Positions 24,779 to 34,662 are shown, counted from the stretch's first letter. The stretch is DNA of 51,269 nt from Haloterrigena sp. H1 (GCF_005938085.1 NZ_SMZK01000007.1:1-51269), one strand, 5' to 3'. Translations and numbers: made by a program. The notes: a model not told the origin generated them from the sequence alone.

Positions 24779-26754
24779 TCAGACCTCGTTGTTCCCGGCG
24801 CGGTGCTCGCTGATGAGCTGGTCGACCATCGCGGCTTTCCGATCCCGTTTCCGGGCTTCGGCGCGCTCGTGCCAGTCGTCGATGACTGCTTCGACGTCGT
24901 CCTCGCGGGCGACGGCGAGTTCGTCGACTTCCTGCATGGCGACGTCGTCGGCGGGACCGACCGGGATCTCGGCGTCGAAGAGGATCTCGTCGGCGATCTC
25001 CGAGAGGCCGCCGTCTTTGAGGATCACGCGGGGCTCGAACTCGGCCACGAGCTCGGCCGTCGACCGACCCGCGCCGCTCGCGTCCCGGATGTAGACCACG
25101 TCCCCGCTGGCGATGCCGTACTGGTCGTCGGCCTCGCGGATCGCGCCCTTCGTGAACTTCTCGACGACCTTGACCGGGACCAGCCCCTCTTTCTTCGCGG
25201 AGACGTCGCTGAAGTTCGAGTGATCGAGCTTCCAGAGGGCCTTCATCCGCTCGACTTTCTTCTCGAGTTGCTCGACCGTCTCGCGGGCCTCGTCGCGCTC
25301 GCGCTCGAGCCGGTTCGCTTTCCGCTCTAAGCGGCTCACCTCGCGGTCTTTGCGGACTTCCTTGCGCTCCTGGCGGCGGGCTCCGCTGAGGCTATTTTCG
25401 AGTTCGTTGATCCGTTCGTCGCGGTCCTCGACGCGCCCTTCGAGGGTATCGACGTGTGATTTGAGGCGTTCGACCTGGCGCTCGAGGGATTTGATCCGCT
25501 TTTCTTCGGCGGTGAGTTCGCGGGGTTCGTGTTCGGTCGCGTCGTCGTCGCTGTCGCCCTCGTCGTCGCGCAGGTCCCGCAGGACGGCCTCGACGCTCTC
25601 CTCGCCGGCGACGACGCGGGCGGTGACTTCGCCGCGATCCATGCCCGGCGGGAGCTTGGCGGCGATCCGCTCGAACTGGTCTTCGTGGGCGTCGAGGGCA
25701 TAGAGTGCGGCGGCCATCGCGTCGCGCTGGTGGTCGTTCTCGTACGGATGCTCGCGCGTGCGATGTTGTTTCTCGTCGATCGGCAGATCCCGCGTGGGCG
25801 TCCAGCCCGCGGCGTCGAAGCTCCGGCGGAACTTCTCGACGGTTTCGGGGATCGGCGTCACGTCGGCCGCGACGATAATCGGCCGGCCGCGCTCGACGAT
25901 CCACTCGATCACTTCGGCGGTGTCGCTGGTCCGAGAACTCCAGACGTCCAGTACCTCCCCTCGAGACCGACGATGGCGACGGCGGTCGTCGTCCCGGGAT
26001 CGATCCCGACGATGACGTGATCGCGGCGTTTGACCAGCGGCCGGAATTCGATGCCGTCGCGGCGCTCGCGTTCGATCTCGACGCGAACGTCACCAGACCG
26101 GTTGCGCGAGACGGGGATATCGCTCGGTCGCGCTTCGACGGTGAAGACGGCGTTGGCGAAGCCGCCGTAGGCCTCGCGGACGTCGCGCTCGTATGCGAGG
26201 TTCGCCTCCTCGAGGGCGGACTCGACCTCGCGGGCCCGTTTCCGCACGGAGCCGTGGATGCGGCGGGTGTAGCGATCCTCGCTCCAGCCGCCGCTGCCGG
26301 TCGAGCGCCCCCGGGAGACCTTGACCTCCGTCGTGTCGGTAAAGGCCGACACTTCGTGGCCGACGTTGTGGGCGGCCAGCCGGGCCGCGGCCTCGGCTTC
26401 TTTCATCGGCTCTTTGCCGTATGGGATGCCGTGGCGTTTCGCGACGCGAGACAGCGGTTCGGGCTGTTCGGCACCCGTCACCTGGACGAGCCGCGTCTCG
26501 GCGGGCAGCGAGCCAAGAAAGTGGATCAGCTGGTCTTTGTCGGCGGCGAGTTCGTACATGTTGTCGGTCGCGACGATCGCCGGCTCCTCGTCGTCGATCA
26601 ACCGCCTGAGTTTCCGGTGGGAGACGACGTCCCGGGTGACGTCGTCGCCGTCGTAAACCGCCAGTGCGTACGATGGCGCGTCACCGCGCACGTCACCGCT
26701 CTGAATGTCGACACCGAAGACGACCGCATCGAGCGCACTCGTTCGCGTACTCAC
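24779..26754 (-). pseudogene. DUF460 (COG2433) RNase H-like protein, one frameshift
   Basis: Rejoined, this is a protein of about 658 residues. The N-terminal half has an RNase H-like actin/RuvC-type core: VVFGVDIQSGDVRGDAPSYA, RDHVIVGIDPGTTTAVAIVG, then DVTPIPETVEKFRRSFDAAG. A long coiled coil follows (LERQVERLKSHVDTLEGRVE, LERKANRLERERDEARETVE) and a C-terminal domain (VVYIRDASGAGRSTAELVAE). The frame breaks at a run of four C at 25957-25960. One more base there restores GLEGEVLDVWSSRT... into VIEWIVERGRPIIV. The family is universal in haloarchaea, so a sequencing deletion is much more likely than a dead gene. Confidence 0.85.
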
Positions 26755-26849
26755 AGGAGCCTCTAGGAACGAGTCAGCTATAAATCCGGCGCGGCCTCGC
26801 GTGGCTCCGTGGCGGCGGTCGTCGTGTGAGAGACAGGTCCGATCGTCGC

Positions 26850-28349
26850 TCAGGCGAACTCGACATCAGCGAACTCGAACCGGGCACCGCCATCGCGACC
26901 CTCGGTCGCTCGCGTCTGCCAGCCGTGGGCGCTGGCGATCTGGCTGACGATCGCCAGCCCGAACCCGGTACCGTCCGCTGAGTCCGTGTAGCCGGTCTCG
27001 AAAACCCGATCTCGCTTCGACGCGGGGATCCCGCGACCGTCGTCTTCGACGTAGAACCCGACTTCGTCGTCGAGTCGGCCGACCCGTACCGTAATCTCCG
27101 GCGTGCCGTGCTCGGTATCGTCCTGACGACCGTGCGCGACGGCGTTAGAAAAGAGGTTCTCGAAGACGTGCTCGAGACGGTCGCGGTCGCCGTCGACGCG
27201 GAACCGATCCTCGAGCCGAAGGTAAGCGTCGGGTGTGTCGATCCGCTTCCAGCAACGTTCTGCGAGGCTGTCGACGGCCAGTGGCTCGGTCTCACCGACG
27301 ACGTTGCCCTGTCTGGCCAGTGTCAGCGTCGACTCGACGATCGTTTTCATCCGCTCGAGTGCGTCGTCGATCGCCTCGAGGTTCTCCTGCCCGTTCCCCT
27401 CTTGGGCGAGCTCGAGATGACCCTGGGCGACGTTCAGCGGATTCCGGAGATCGTGGGAGACGACGCCGCTGAACTCGTCGAGGCGTTCGATCTGTCGTTC
27501 GAGTTCGTGTTCGTGATGGAGGCGATCGAGAATGGTCTCGGCGTTGGCTGCGAGACTCGAGGCGATGTCGAGATCGGGCCGATCGAAGGCACCGACTGCG
27601 CGCTCGAGGACGCTGAGCACGCCGTACTCGCCGATGGGGATGTACATCGCCCCGCGGGCGTCGCCACGATCGTAGCCGTCGTCGAGGTCGCGGACATCGT
27701 CGTGATACTCCGGTTCGCCTCGCTTGTAGACGCGTGTCACCGGCGTTTCCTCGTCGATCGGGTAGTCCGGTCGCTCGCCCAGGTCGATCCCGTCGCTCTC
27801 AGCGAGGGCAACCGGCCGGAGGAGGCGTCCGCCCTCGACGATCCGGAATACGCTACTCTCGTAGCCGAAGAGGTTCGTCGCAGCGGTCGCGACGAGTTCG
27901 GCGACCGCTTCCGTCGTTTCGGCCTCCATCAACTCCCGTGTCGCCGTGCGGAGCCTCGTGACCTGTCGGTGGTGTTCCCGTCGTTCGGTCGCGTCGCGGA
28001 CGACTGCTACGACGTGTGTGGTACCATCAGTGTCGATCGGGCTCAGACTGACATCGACGGGAATCGTCGATCCGTCGGCGTGGCGGCCCCTGAGCTCGAG
28101 GCCGACGCCCATCGGTCGCCGCGACGGATTTGCCAGAAACGCGTCTCGTTGGTCGACGTGTGTCTCGCGGATGTCCTTCGGCACGAGTCGCTCGACGCGG
28201 TCGCCGACGATGTCCGCGGGCTCGTAGCCGAAGAGGTCTCGAATTCGATCGTTCGCGTACGTGATCTCCCCACCCTCGTTGACGGTGATGACCGCGTCCG
28301 GCGCTGCGTTCAGCAACGCAGTCGCGGTGTACTGCGGTGACTCCGTCAT
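26850..28349 (-). CDS. PAS-GAF sensor histidine kinase
   Basis: This cytosolic kinase has 499 residues from ATG 28349; a GTG at 28361 would add four. A PAS domain (about residues 8-125; APDAVITVNEGGEITYANDR, DLFGYEPADIVG) is followed by a GAF domain (about 140-290), the H-box FSGVVSHDLRNPLNVAQGHL (phospho-acceptor His about residue 300) and an HATPase with N-box ENLFSNAVAHG, G1 DDGRGIP and G2 GTGFGLAIV. It has no membrane helices, so the signal is intracellular, as is common in haloarchaeal kinases. No response regulator is adjacent. Confidence 0.9.
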   Translation of the reverse strand: MTESPQYTATALLNAAPDAVITVNEGGEITYANDRIRDLFGYEPADIVGDRVERLVPKDIRETHVDQRDAFLANPSRRPMGVGLELRGRHADGSTIPVDVSLSPIDTDGTTHVVAVVRDATERREHHRQVTRLRTATRELMEAETTEAVAELVATAATNLFGYESSVFRIVEGGRLLRPVALAESDGIDLGERPDYPIDEETPVTRVYKRGEPEYHDDVRDLDDGYDRGDARGAMYIPIGEYGVLSVLERAVGAFDRPDLDIASSLAANAETILDRLHHEHELERQIERLDEFSGVVSHDLRNPLNVAQGHLELAQEGNGQENLEAIDDALERMKTIVESTLTLARQGNVVGETEPLAVDSLAERCWKRIDTPDAYLRLEDRFRVDGDRDRLEHVFENLFSNAVAHGRQDDTEHGTPEITVRVGRLDDEVGFYVEDDGRGIPASKRDRVFETGYTDSADGTGFGLAIVSQIASAHGWQTRATEGRDGGARFEFADVEFA

Positions 28350-28379
28350 TTTCCAACTCACTCATCGACTAGTTGATAA

Positions 28380-28626
28380 AAGTCTGACGGAAGTAGCCGT
28401 ACGTGATATCGTCTCTCACAGCGGTGGAAGCGCTGATCTGTGCGCCATGCTGGAACGGATCCGCTTCGCCTTCGGGCGATCGTATCAGTATCAGTATCAG
28501 GAGCTATCGCCGCCACTGATAGTTAGTGCCGAGGTCGGATGACCGCCGGCGAGCAGTGTGTCGATCGGTTTTCCGGTCGGCCCTCGTCAGTGGGACGGTC
28601 GCTGTCGCCCGCCGGTTCGGGACCGG
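28380..28626. other. Intergenic region
   Basis: The sequence between the kinase and ribonuclease Z contains a tiny tandem repeat of TATCAG units (about 28,480-28,500). There is no gene that I can support. Confidence 0.3.
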
Positions 28627-29568
28627 TTACGCGTCGCCGTCGGGATAGGAGAGCTCGAGTTTCTGCCCGTCGTCGGGGACGCACACGTTCTCGGCGTCGC
28701 CCGCGAAGACCTCGCGGGCCTGGCGTTCGTGGTCGTCGGTGTACCCGGCGTACCGCGAGGACAGATGCATCAGTGCGAGCCGGTCCACGCCGGCCCGGTT
28801 GGCGATCTCGGCAGCCTGACGGGCCGTCGAGTGGGCGGTGTCGGTCGCCCGATCGGCCATGTCGTCGGCGAAGGTCGCGTCGTGGATCAACAGATCGGGC
28901 TCGTCGGCGATGGCGATCGTCGCCTCCGCGGGGCGGGTGTCGCCGGTGTAGACGATCGACCGGCCGGGGCGGGGCTCGCCGACGACTTGCTCGGGGTCGA
29001 CAGCGGTGCCGTCCTCGAGTTCGACGGACTGGCCCTCGTGAAGTTTCGAGAACTTCGGGCCGACAGGGACACCCAGTTCCTCGGCGCGTTCGCGGTCGAA
29101 CCGGCCCTTACGGTCGTCTTCGACGAGCGCGTAGCCAACCGAGTTGGTGTCGTGGTCGGTGCCGAACGCGCGCACCTCGTACTCGTCGGCACGGTAGGCG
29201 ACGTCGCCGCCGCCGACTTCGTTGATCCGCACGGGAAACGCCGGGCGGTTCCCGAGGGCGTTGATCAGCGACTTGAGCTGGCGACGCGTGCCCTGTGGCG
29301 TGTGAATCGCCAGCGGCTCCGTCCGATCGTTGAACGCCATCGTCTCGAGCAGTCCCGGAATCCCGAGGACGTGATCGCCGTGAAGGTGCGTGACGAACAG
29401 GTGCGAGACCGAAAAGCCGGTCCCAAAGCGCATCATCTGGCGCTGGGTTCCCTCGCCGGCATCGAACAACAGTCCCTCGCCCTCACGGGCGATGAAGACG
29501 CTGCTTGGATTCCGTTCGGTCGTCGGAATCGCCCCGGCCGTCCCCAGAAACGTCACGCACAGTGGCAT
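28627..29568 (-). CDS. rnz: Ribonuclease Z (tRNase Z)
   Basis: This metallo-beta-lactamase nuclease has 313 residues and trims the 3' trailer of tRNA precursors. MPLCVTFLGTAGAIPTTERN, the metal motif THLHGDHVLG (HxHxDH), GIPGLLETM, YTGDTRP, HDATFADD and the final His in ALMHLSSRY are all present and in order, so the enzyme looks complete. Its length matches archaeal short-form RNase Z. The start is at ATG 29568. A long antisense frame across it is a composition artefact. Confidence 0.95.
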   Translation of the reverse strand: MPLCVTFLGTAGAIPTTERNPSSVFIAREGEGLLFDAGEGTQRQMMRFGTGFSVSHLFVTHLHGDHVLGIPGLLETMAFNDRTEPLAIHTPQGTRRQLKSLINALGNRPAFPVRINEVGGGDVAYRADEYEVRAFGTDHDTNSVGYALVEDDRKGRFDRERAEELGVPVGPKFSKLHEGQSVELEDGTAVDPEQVVGEPRPGRSIVYTGDTRPAEATIAIADEPDLLIHDATFADDMADRATDTAHSTARQAAEIANRAGVDRLALMHLSSRYAGYTDDHERQAREVFAGDAENVCVPDDGQKLELSYPDGDA

Positions 29569-29789
29569 CGATCCATGCTCGGCGGGCCGTAGCTAAACCG
29601 GCTTCGGATCGTGAGTGTCGCTGGGCTGTATCTCCATTCCCAGCGGCTCGAGTCGGGCGGATTCCAGCCCCTATTTCCGTGGTAGGGTCGCCCAAACGAC
29701 CTGTCGGCTGTGCTTACTGGCCGGCGGATCGGGCGGGTCGTCTCTGAACGCGCGTTTCTGACGGCAGGTACCGTCGCTGAGATGTCGTG
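29569..29789. other. Intergenic region upstream of the DUF7282 gene
   Basis: These 221 bases separate the divergent rnz and the small frame at 29790. No gene, repeat or clear promoter element was recognised. The antisense frames covering it are not protein-like. Confidence 0.3.
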
Positions 29790-29897
29790 ATGGCCGAGGA
29801 TCGTGCCCCTGTCTTCGACTGGCTCACCGACCTGCGAACGGTCGGCGCGTTTTACGGTCGTCGAACCCGAACACCGGGACGACGACACCTCCAATGA
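29790..29897 (+). CDS. Possible 35-residue leader or small protein
   Basis: ATG 29790 opens MAEDRAPVFDWLTDLRTVGA and closes at TGA 29895-29897, which overlaps the ATG of the next gene (ATGA). The overlap is the typical sign of translational coupling, but the composition after residue 20 is Arg-rich and could be chance. There is no recognised family. Confidence 0.25.
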   Translation: MAEDRAPVFDWLTDLRTVGAFYGRRTRTPGRRHLQ

Positions 29898-30991
29898 GCT
29901 CGAGAGTGACGTTCAGCACGCTCAAGCGGATCGGCGCGATCGTGATCGCGATCGCGATCGTCATCGCAGCCGGGATCCTCGTCGGGCAGGCACCTGCCAT
30001 CTTCGGCGTCGAGGAACCACCAGAGGCGTCGATCACGTTCGACGACCAGCGGGGCGACGGCACCAGCGTCACGATCCAGGAGGTGACCCTCTCGGACGGC
30101 GGCTACGTCGTCATCACCGACGGCGGTGACGTGCCACTTGCCGTCTCAGATCGGCTCGAGGCTGGCACCCACGAGAACGTGACCATCGAGCGTGAGGACG
30201 ACGCGTCCCGCGAGCTCGTCGGACAGCTCACCGCGACAGTCCATCAGGATACGGCCTCCCAGGAGGGCTACGCCTACGAGACAACCGATGGCGAAGAGGA
30301 CCAGCCCTATCTCGAGGACGGGTTCCCGGTCAGCGCCACCGCGACGGTGTTGAGCGGCGACAGCGCGGGTAGCAATTCGTTCGTCGTCGAATCGATCGAC
30401 GCGCCGTCGTCGGCGACCACCAACGAGACGATCTCGGTGAGCGCCCGGATCCGCAATCCGACCGAGTTCCAAGCCCAACAGCCCGTCGCGGTTCGAATCG
30501 GCGGGGCCGTCTTCGCTCGTCAGATGTTCGAACTCGAGCCCGGCGAAGTCCGGAACGTGACCTTCGAGACGGAGACGAACGGCGCGCCACCTGGCAACCA
30601 GTCGATCGGCGTCTTCACCGACGACGACGGCGAACTCAGTCGGATCGACCTCGAGTTCCACACCGAGCCGAACGTCGCGGTCGACGCCGCGGGCAACGAC
30701 AGCGTGACGGTCTCCGCGGCGATTCCCGAGGAGGGGGTCGTTGCACTCGAGCGCGACGGGTCGGTCGTCGGGACGAGCGAGCGACTCGAGCCCGGCGAGC
30801 ACGAGAACGTCACCGTCGACGTAGACGATGACGTCTCGTTCGACGCGGACGACGAACTGACGGTGACCCTCTACGCGGGCGACCCCGGTGACGTCGAGTC
30901 GGCGTCGCCGCTCGAGTTTGAGGGCGAGCCGGTACGGACGTCGTTCACGTTCGGGGTCGTGGCCGACGAGTCCGGTGACGGCGACGAGTAA
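29894..30991 (+). CDS. Surface protein with DUF7282 repeats
   Basis: This protein has 365 residues. An N-terminal membrane helix (IGAIVIAIAIVIAAGILVGQ) is followed by an external, very acidic region. Residues about 45-150 form one DUF7282 unit (GTSVTIQEVTLSDGGYVVIT; AGTHENVTIE; LVGQLTATVHQDT). A similar but degraded unit ends the protein (NDSVTVSAAIPEEGVVALE; PGEHENVTVDV; DDELTVTLYAGD). Between them lies a CARDB-like Ig domain (SATTNETISVSARIRNPTEF, FELEPGEVRNVTFETETNG). It is likely a cell-surface or S-layer-associated protein of unknown ligand. Confidence 0.75.
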   Translation: MSSRVTFSTLKRIGAIVIAIAIVIAAGILVGQAPAIFGVEEPPEASITFDDQRGDGTSVTIQEVTLSDGGYVVITDGGDVPLAVSDRLEAGTHENVTIEREDDASRELVGQLTATVHQDTASQEGYAYETTDGEEDQPYLEDGFPVSATATVLSGDSAGSNSFVVESIDAPSSATTNETISVSARIRNPTEFQAQQPVAVRIGGAVFARQMFELEPGEVRNVTFETETNGAPPGNQSIGVFTDDDGELSRIDLEFHTEPNVAVDAAGNDSVTVSAAIPEEGVVALERDGSVVGTSERLEPGEHENVTVDVDDDVSFDADDELTVTLYAGDPGDVESASPLEFEGEPVRTSFTFGVVADESGDGDE

Positions 30992-31030
30992 CCGACCGAT
31001 TCTTACCCGCCCCGATCCTAGCCGCTGGCG

Positions 31031-32037
31031 ATGGACGCGCCGCTGTGGACCGAAACCCACGCCCCGGAGCTGGCCGAGTTGCCACAGGACGACGCTCGTG
31101 AGTACCTCGAACGGGCCGTCGCAGAGCCGATCAACCTCCTCCTGCAGGGGCCACCCGGGAGCGGGAAGACGGCCGCAGCGCGCGCACTGGCCCGCGAGGC
31201 CCACGCCGATCCGGACAACGATTTCGTCGAGATCAACGTCGCCGACTTCTTCGGGCGGACCAAAACCGAGATCAAGAACGACCCCCGGTTCGAGCACTTC
31301 CTCGTCGGCCGCTCGTCGATGTCCAAACGGGACATGATCAACCACGTCCTCAAAGAATCCGCGAGCTACGCCCCCGTCTCGGGCGGCTACACTACGATCT
31401 TGCTCGACAACGCCGAGAACGTCCGCGAGGACTTCCAGCAGGCGTTGCGCCGGATCATGGAACAACACCACCGGACGACCCAGTTCATCGTCGCGACCCG
31501 CCAGCCCACCAAGCTCATCCCCCCGATCCGCTCGCGGTGTTTCCCCGTCTCCTTCCCGTCGCCGACCAGTGGGGAGATCGTGACCGTCCTCGAGCGCATC
31601 GTCGAGCGCGAGGGCGTCGACTACGACGCCGACGGCCTCGAGTTCGTCGCGGGCTACGCCGATGGCAACCTCCGGCAGGCGATCCTGGCGGCCCAGACGA
31701 CCGTCGAGGACGAAGGCGAGCTCACGATGAGCGCGGCCTACGAGACGCTCGGCGATGTCGGCCTCGAAGACGAGATCGAGTCGATGCTCGACGACGCCGA
31801 GGCCGGCGCGTTCACCGACGCCCGGTCGACGCTCGACGACCTGCTCGTCGACGAGGGCCTCGACGGGACCGAGGTCGTCGAGTCGATCCTCGAGGTGGCC
31901 CGTACGCGCTATCAGGGGCACAACTGGCGCGGGTCCACTGGCTCGCTGCCGACGTCGAGTTCGAGATGCACGAGGGGACCAGCGACCGCGTCCACGTCTC
32001 ACACTTGCTGGCCGAACTGGGTCGCAACGCTGAATAG
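31031..32037 (+). pseudogene. rfcC: Replication factor C small-subunit homologue (RfcC-type), one frameshift
   Basis: This is a clamp-loader AAA+ ATPase of about 335 residues. The Walker A is GPPGSGKTAAARALA, the Walker B region is TTILLDNAENVREDF, the sensor-1 region is FIVATRQPTKLIPPIRSRC (SRC motif of clamp loaders), and a helical C-terminal domain follows (ADGNLRQAILAAQTTV). The frame breaks at four G (31915-31918). One more G restores ...RYQGAQLARVHWLAADVEFE and the natural stop at 32037. DNA replication depends on this complex, so the break is probably a sequencing deletion. The small differences from canonical RfcB (MDAPLWTETHAPEL start) point to the third haloarchaeal RFC gene; that symbol is a guess. 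Confidence 0.75.
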
Positions 32038-32054
32038 CCGACTCTCGCTTCGTG

Positions 32055-32117
32055 ATACTGCCGGACGACACGATTCACACGGCGATCGCGTGTTCACTGA
32101 CTGTTGTCCGACAGTAT
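32055..32117. repeat. Dispersed palindromic element, copy A
   Basis: The left end is ATACTGCCGGACGACACG and the reverse complement of the right end is ATACTGTCGGACAACAGT. It starts 18 bases after the rfc stop and ends 42 bases before the thioesterase. It shares its left arm with copy B (TTCACAC follows in both). It could serve as a transcription terminator for rfc as well as being a mobile miniature element. Confidence 0.6.
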
Positions 32118-32158
32118 GATCGAAGCACCTTTCTCCGCGCTGTGGGTGAACACGCTGT

Positions 32159-32596
32159 ATGCCAACGGTTCGTGAGACGCACATCGAGAATCGCTTTCGC
32201 GTGCAGCCAAACCATGCGAACAGCAACGGCACGCTCCACGGCGGCAACCTGATGAAGTGGCTCGACGAGCTCGCCGGCATGGCGGCGATGCGATTCGCCG
32301 GCGAGACTTGCGTCACCGCACAGGTCAACAGCCTCGCGTTCGAACGCCCGATCCAGATCGGCGACACGGCACTGGTCGAGGCCTACGTCTACGACGCGGG
32401 GAAAACGAGCGTCCACGTCGCATTACGGGCCAAACGCGAGAATCCACGAACCGGCGAGACCGAAAAGACGACCGAATCCTCGTTTACCTTCGTCGCGATC
32501 GACGAGGACGGCTCACCGGTTCAGGTTCCCGATCTCACCGTCGACACGGAGGAAGGTGAACGGCTTCGTCAGCGCGCGATCGAGGCCGACTACTGA
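32159..32596 (+). CDS. Acyl-CoA thioesterase (hotdog fold, YciA/BACH type)
   Basis: This protein has 145 residues. It contains the hotdog signature NSNGTLHGGNLMKWLDELAG, where the Asp and the preceding Gly-Gly-Asn loop form the active site, and the strand AQVNSLAFERPIQIGDTALV. It hydrolyses acyl-CoA to CoA and free acid in the cytosol; chain-length preference is unknown. The start is at ATG 32159. Its 3' end overlaps the convergent methyltransferase gene by 7 bases. Confidence 0.85.
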   Translation: MPTVRETHIENRFRVQPNHANSNGTLHGGNLMKWLDELAGMAAMRFAGETCVTAQVNSLAFERPIQIGDTALVEAYVYDAGKTSVHVALRAKRENPRTGETEKTTESSFTFVAIDEDGSPVQVPDLTVDTEEGERLRQRAIEADY

Positions 32597-33702
32597 CCCT
32601 GCCCGGCGGGGTCGCCGTCGCTGTGACGATCTTCGAGCACCATCACGTATCGCGTCAGCGACCGATGCACGCGGCGTTCGAAGACTGACTCGATCTCCCA
32701 GCCGGCCGCCCGGGCCTCGCTCGCCCACGAGCGATCGGCGACGACGACCGTTCGCGAGGCTACCCGCCGAGCTTCGCTGAGCGCGCCCGCGACGAGGTCC
32801 TCGAGCCGGTGGGTATCGATCTTCGACTGGCGGCCGTAGGGGGCGTCGAAGACGACGCCGTCGACCGCGTCGTCGACCAAGGGGAGTCTGGTCGCATCGC
32901 CACGGCCGACGTGCCACGTTCCGCGGTCGCAGCCGGTCGGTGAGGGGTCGTCGCGCGCGAGGAAGTGCCGTAAGTTCGTCTGCGCGCCCTCGGCCATCTT
33001 CGCCTGCGCGTCGGTCCCGATCACGTCCGCACCGACGAGGCCGGCCTCGACGAGGACGCCGCCGGTGCCACACATCGGGTCCAGAATCGTCCGTCCTGGT
33101 TGCGCACCAGCGATGTTCGCGACGGCGCGAGCCAACAGCGGATCCATGCTGCCGGGCTGGAAGAAGGGTTTGTCCGTCGGGGCGCGCGTCCCGAAATCGC
33201 GGACGCTCTCGGCTGCGAGCCAGCCGATCGCACTGGCCGAGACCTGCTCGCCTGTGGTCCCTTCATCGCCCTCGAGCGGTTCGAGTATGCTGGCGTCTCC
33301 GCTCTCGAATGTCCCCTCAGCAAAGACGACTCGCAGACAGTGGTCGGGGTCGTCGAGATCCACCGTGAAGCCGCGATCGACCAGGATCTGTCCCAGTTCA
33401 CGCTCCGCGCGCTCGGTGCTTATGCCGCTCGAGCCGTGGACGTCGGTCGCCCGCACCGCGACCGTCCCCTCTCGTTCGATCGGTGCGGTCTCGAGGACCG
33501 CGCGAGCGCTCGCGATGTCGGCGTCGCCGCGGCCGAGCAGCTCGCTGGCGCGGTGGGTATAGGCGAGCCCACGGACGCGCTCGGGAACGATCGTCTTCGC
33601 GACGGCGAGTCCTGGTGCGATTCGAGCAACGCCGGTCGCGGCGTGTGCCGCTTCACGGGCCGCGAACGCGTCGTCCTCGCCACCTAACTCGAGCAGATAC
33701 AC
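32590..33702 (-). CDS. tRNA (guanine-N2)-methyltransferase, archaeal Trm-G10 type
   Basis: This AdoMet-dependent methyltransferase has 370 residues. The N-terminal half (MYLLELGGEDDAFAAREAAH; HRASELLGRGD) corresponds to the THUMP/ferredoxin-like RNA-binding region. The C-terminal half is a Rossmann methyltransferase with motif I DPMCGTGGVLVEAGLVGAD and motif IV VFDAPYGRQS (variant of N/DPPY used for exocyclic N2 methylation). PGSMDPLLARAVANIAG matches the family's P-loop-like segment. It modifies G10 of tRNA in relatives. The start ATG 33702 agrees with the conserved MYLLEL opening. It converges with the thioesterase gene. Confidence 0.85.
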   Translation of the reverse strand: MYLLELGGEDDAFAAREAAHAATGVARIAPGLAVAKTIVPERVRGLAYTHRASELLGRGDADIASARAVLETAPIEREGTVAVRATDVHGSSGISTERAERELGQILVDRGFTVDLDDPDHCLRVVFAEGTFESGDASILEPLEGDEGTTGEQVSASAIGWLAAESVRDFGTRAPTDKPFFQPGSMDPLLARAVANIAGAQPGRTILDPMCGTGGVLVEAGLVGADVIGTDAQAKMAEGAQTNLRHFLARDDPSPTGCDRGTWHVGRGDATRLPLVDDAVDGVVFDAPYGRQSKIDTHRLEDLVAGALSEARRVASRTVVVADRSWASEARAAGWEIESVFERRVHRSLTRYVMVLEDRHSDGDPAGQGQ

Positions 33703-33827
33703 GGTCGATGGTCACTTCGGGTCGGCTATGAGCCTACCGCTTTTCGTAAACGACACCCCACTACGGCTTCGGTTTGCGTCCCGCCGTGTTGCCGTTCGTC
33801 GGCGGCTCATGGCACTCGTTTGCCATT

Positions 33828-33900
33828 TACTACTGGACAGCAGTCAATACGCGCCGGTCGCGAATTTGCGGCCGACTGCACGTCGGTCTGTCCGGCAGTA
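33828..33900. repeat. Dispersed palindromic element, copy E (short form)
   Basis: The left arm TACTACTGGACAGCAGTCAA (TACG follows) matches copies C and D. The right end CTGTCCGGCAGTA is its imperfect complement. The central stem-loop is shorter than in C and D, about 20 bases less on each side. It sits between the methyltransferase and the tbp promoter, about 110 bases upstream of the TATA box. Confidence 0.6.
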
Positions 33901-34011
33901 ACTGTCTGCTTTCCGGAGAGTGTCGCTGCGTTTGATCTCCTGCACCCAAAAATCAGGGCGTTCTGGACCGGTACCGGTGTATGAACCGGATATATCAGGT
34001 GTCGGCACCAA

Positions 34012-34028
34012 CCTTTATAAACCTTAAA
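34012..34028 (+). promoter_or_regulatory. Promoter of tbp
   Basis: The sequence CTTTATAAACCTTAAAT lies 21-37 bases before the tbp ATG at 34049. TTTATAAA is a strong archaeal TATA element. The upstream ACCAACC could be part of the BRE. The short distance implies a nearly leaderless transcript, usual in haloarchaea. Confidence 0.55.
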
Positions 34029-34048
34029 TACGTCTTTTTAAGCGACTA

Positions 34049-34609
34049 ATGACGGATCCGAAGGACACTATCAACATCGAAAACGTGGTGGCGTCGACCG
34101 GTATCGGACAGGAACTCGATCTTCAGAGCGTCGCGATGGACCTCGAGGGTGCCGATTACGACCCCGAGCAGTTCCCCGGTCTCGTCTACCGAACGCAGAA
34201 TCCCAAATCCGCCGCGTTGATCTTCCGGTCGGGGAAGATCGTCTGTACCGGCGCGAAAAGCACCGACGACGTCCACGAGAGCCTGCGGATCGTCTTCGAC
34301 AAGCTTCGTGAACTCCAGATTCAGGTCAACGAAGACCCAGAGATCGTCGTCCAGAACATCGTCACCTCGGCCGACCTGGGCCGCAACCTCAACCTGAACG
34401 CGATCGCCATCGGGCTCGGCTTAGAGAACATCGAGTACGAACCCGAGCAGTTCCCCGGCCTCGTCTACCGACTCGACGAACCCGAAGTCGTCGCGCTGCT
34501 CTTTGGCTCGGGCAAACTCGTGATCACTGGGGGCAAAAAGCCAAAAGATGCCGAGCACGCCGTCGACAAGATCGTCTCCCGCCTCGAGGATCTGGGGCTG
34601 CTCGAGTAA
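34049..34609 (+). CDS. tbp: TATA-box-binding protein
   Basis: This protein has 186 residues, made of the two pseudo-symmetric TBP repeats: IENVVASTGIGQELDLQSVA ... YDPEQFPGLVYRTQNPKSAA and IVTSADLGRNLNLNAIAIGL ... YEPEQFPGLVYRLDEPEVVA. The paired FPGLVYR and SGKIVCTGAK/SGKLVITGGK elements are the DNA-binding sheet. The C-terminal acidic tail is short (EDLGLLE). It partners with TFB in promoter recognition; a TFB gene is in this window at 20786. Confidence 0.97.
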   Translation: MTDPKDTINIENVVASTGIGQELDLQSVAMDLEGADYDPEQFPGLVYRTQNPKSAALIFRSGKIVCTGAKSTDDVHESLRIVFDKLRELQIQVNEDPEIVVQNIVTSADLGRNLNLNAIAIGLGLENIEYEPEQFPGLVYRLDEPEVVALLFGSGKLVITGGKKPKDAEHAVDKIVSRLEDLGLLE

Positions 34610-34662
34610 CGCCGTCCGCGTTCGGTTTCACTCGAGGCGACGCCACCAGCGTCAGTCCGTTC

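Noticed and set aside
27108..28340. 410-codon plus-strand open frame
   Set aside because: It is antisense to the complete PAS-GAF histidine kinase. There are no domains or signal, and it is typical of high-GC third-position bias.
28558..29592. 344-codon plus-strand open frame
   Set aside because: It is antisense to ribonuclease Z, which has all its metal motifs in order.
30146..32071. 641-codon minus-strand open frame
   Set aside because: It lies antisense to the DUF7282 and RFC genes, whose motifs are unmistakable. The composition (Arg/Gly/Val/Asp) is that of a shadow frame in GC-rich DNA.
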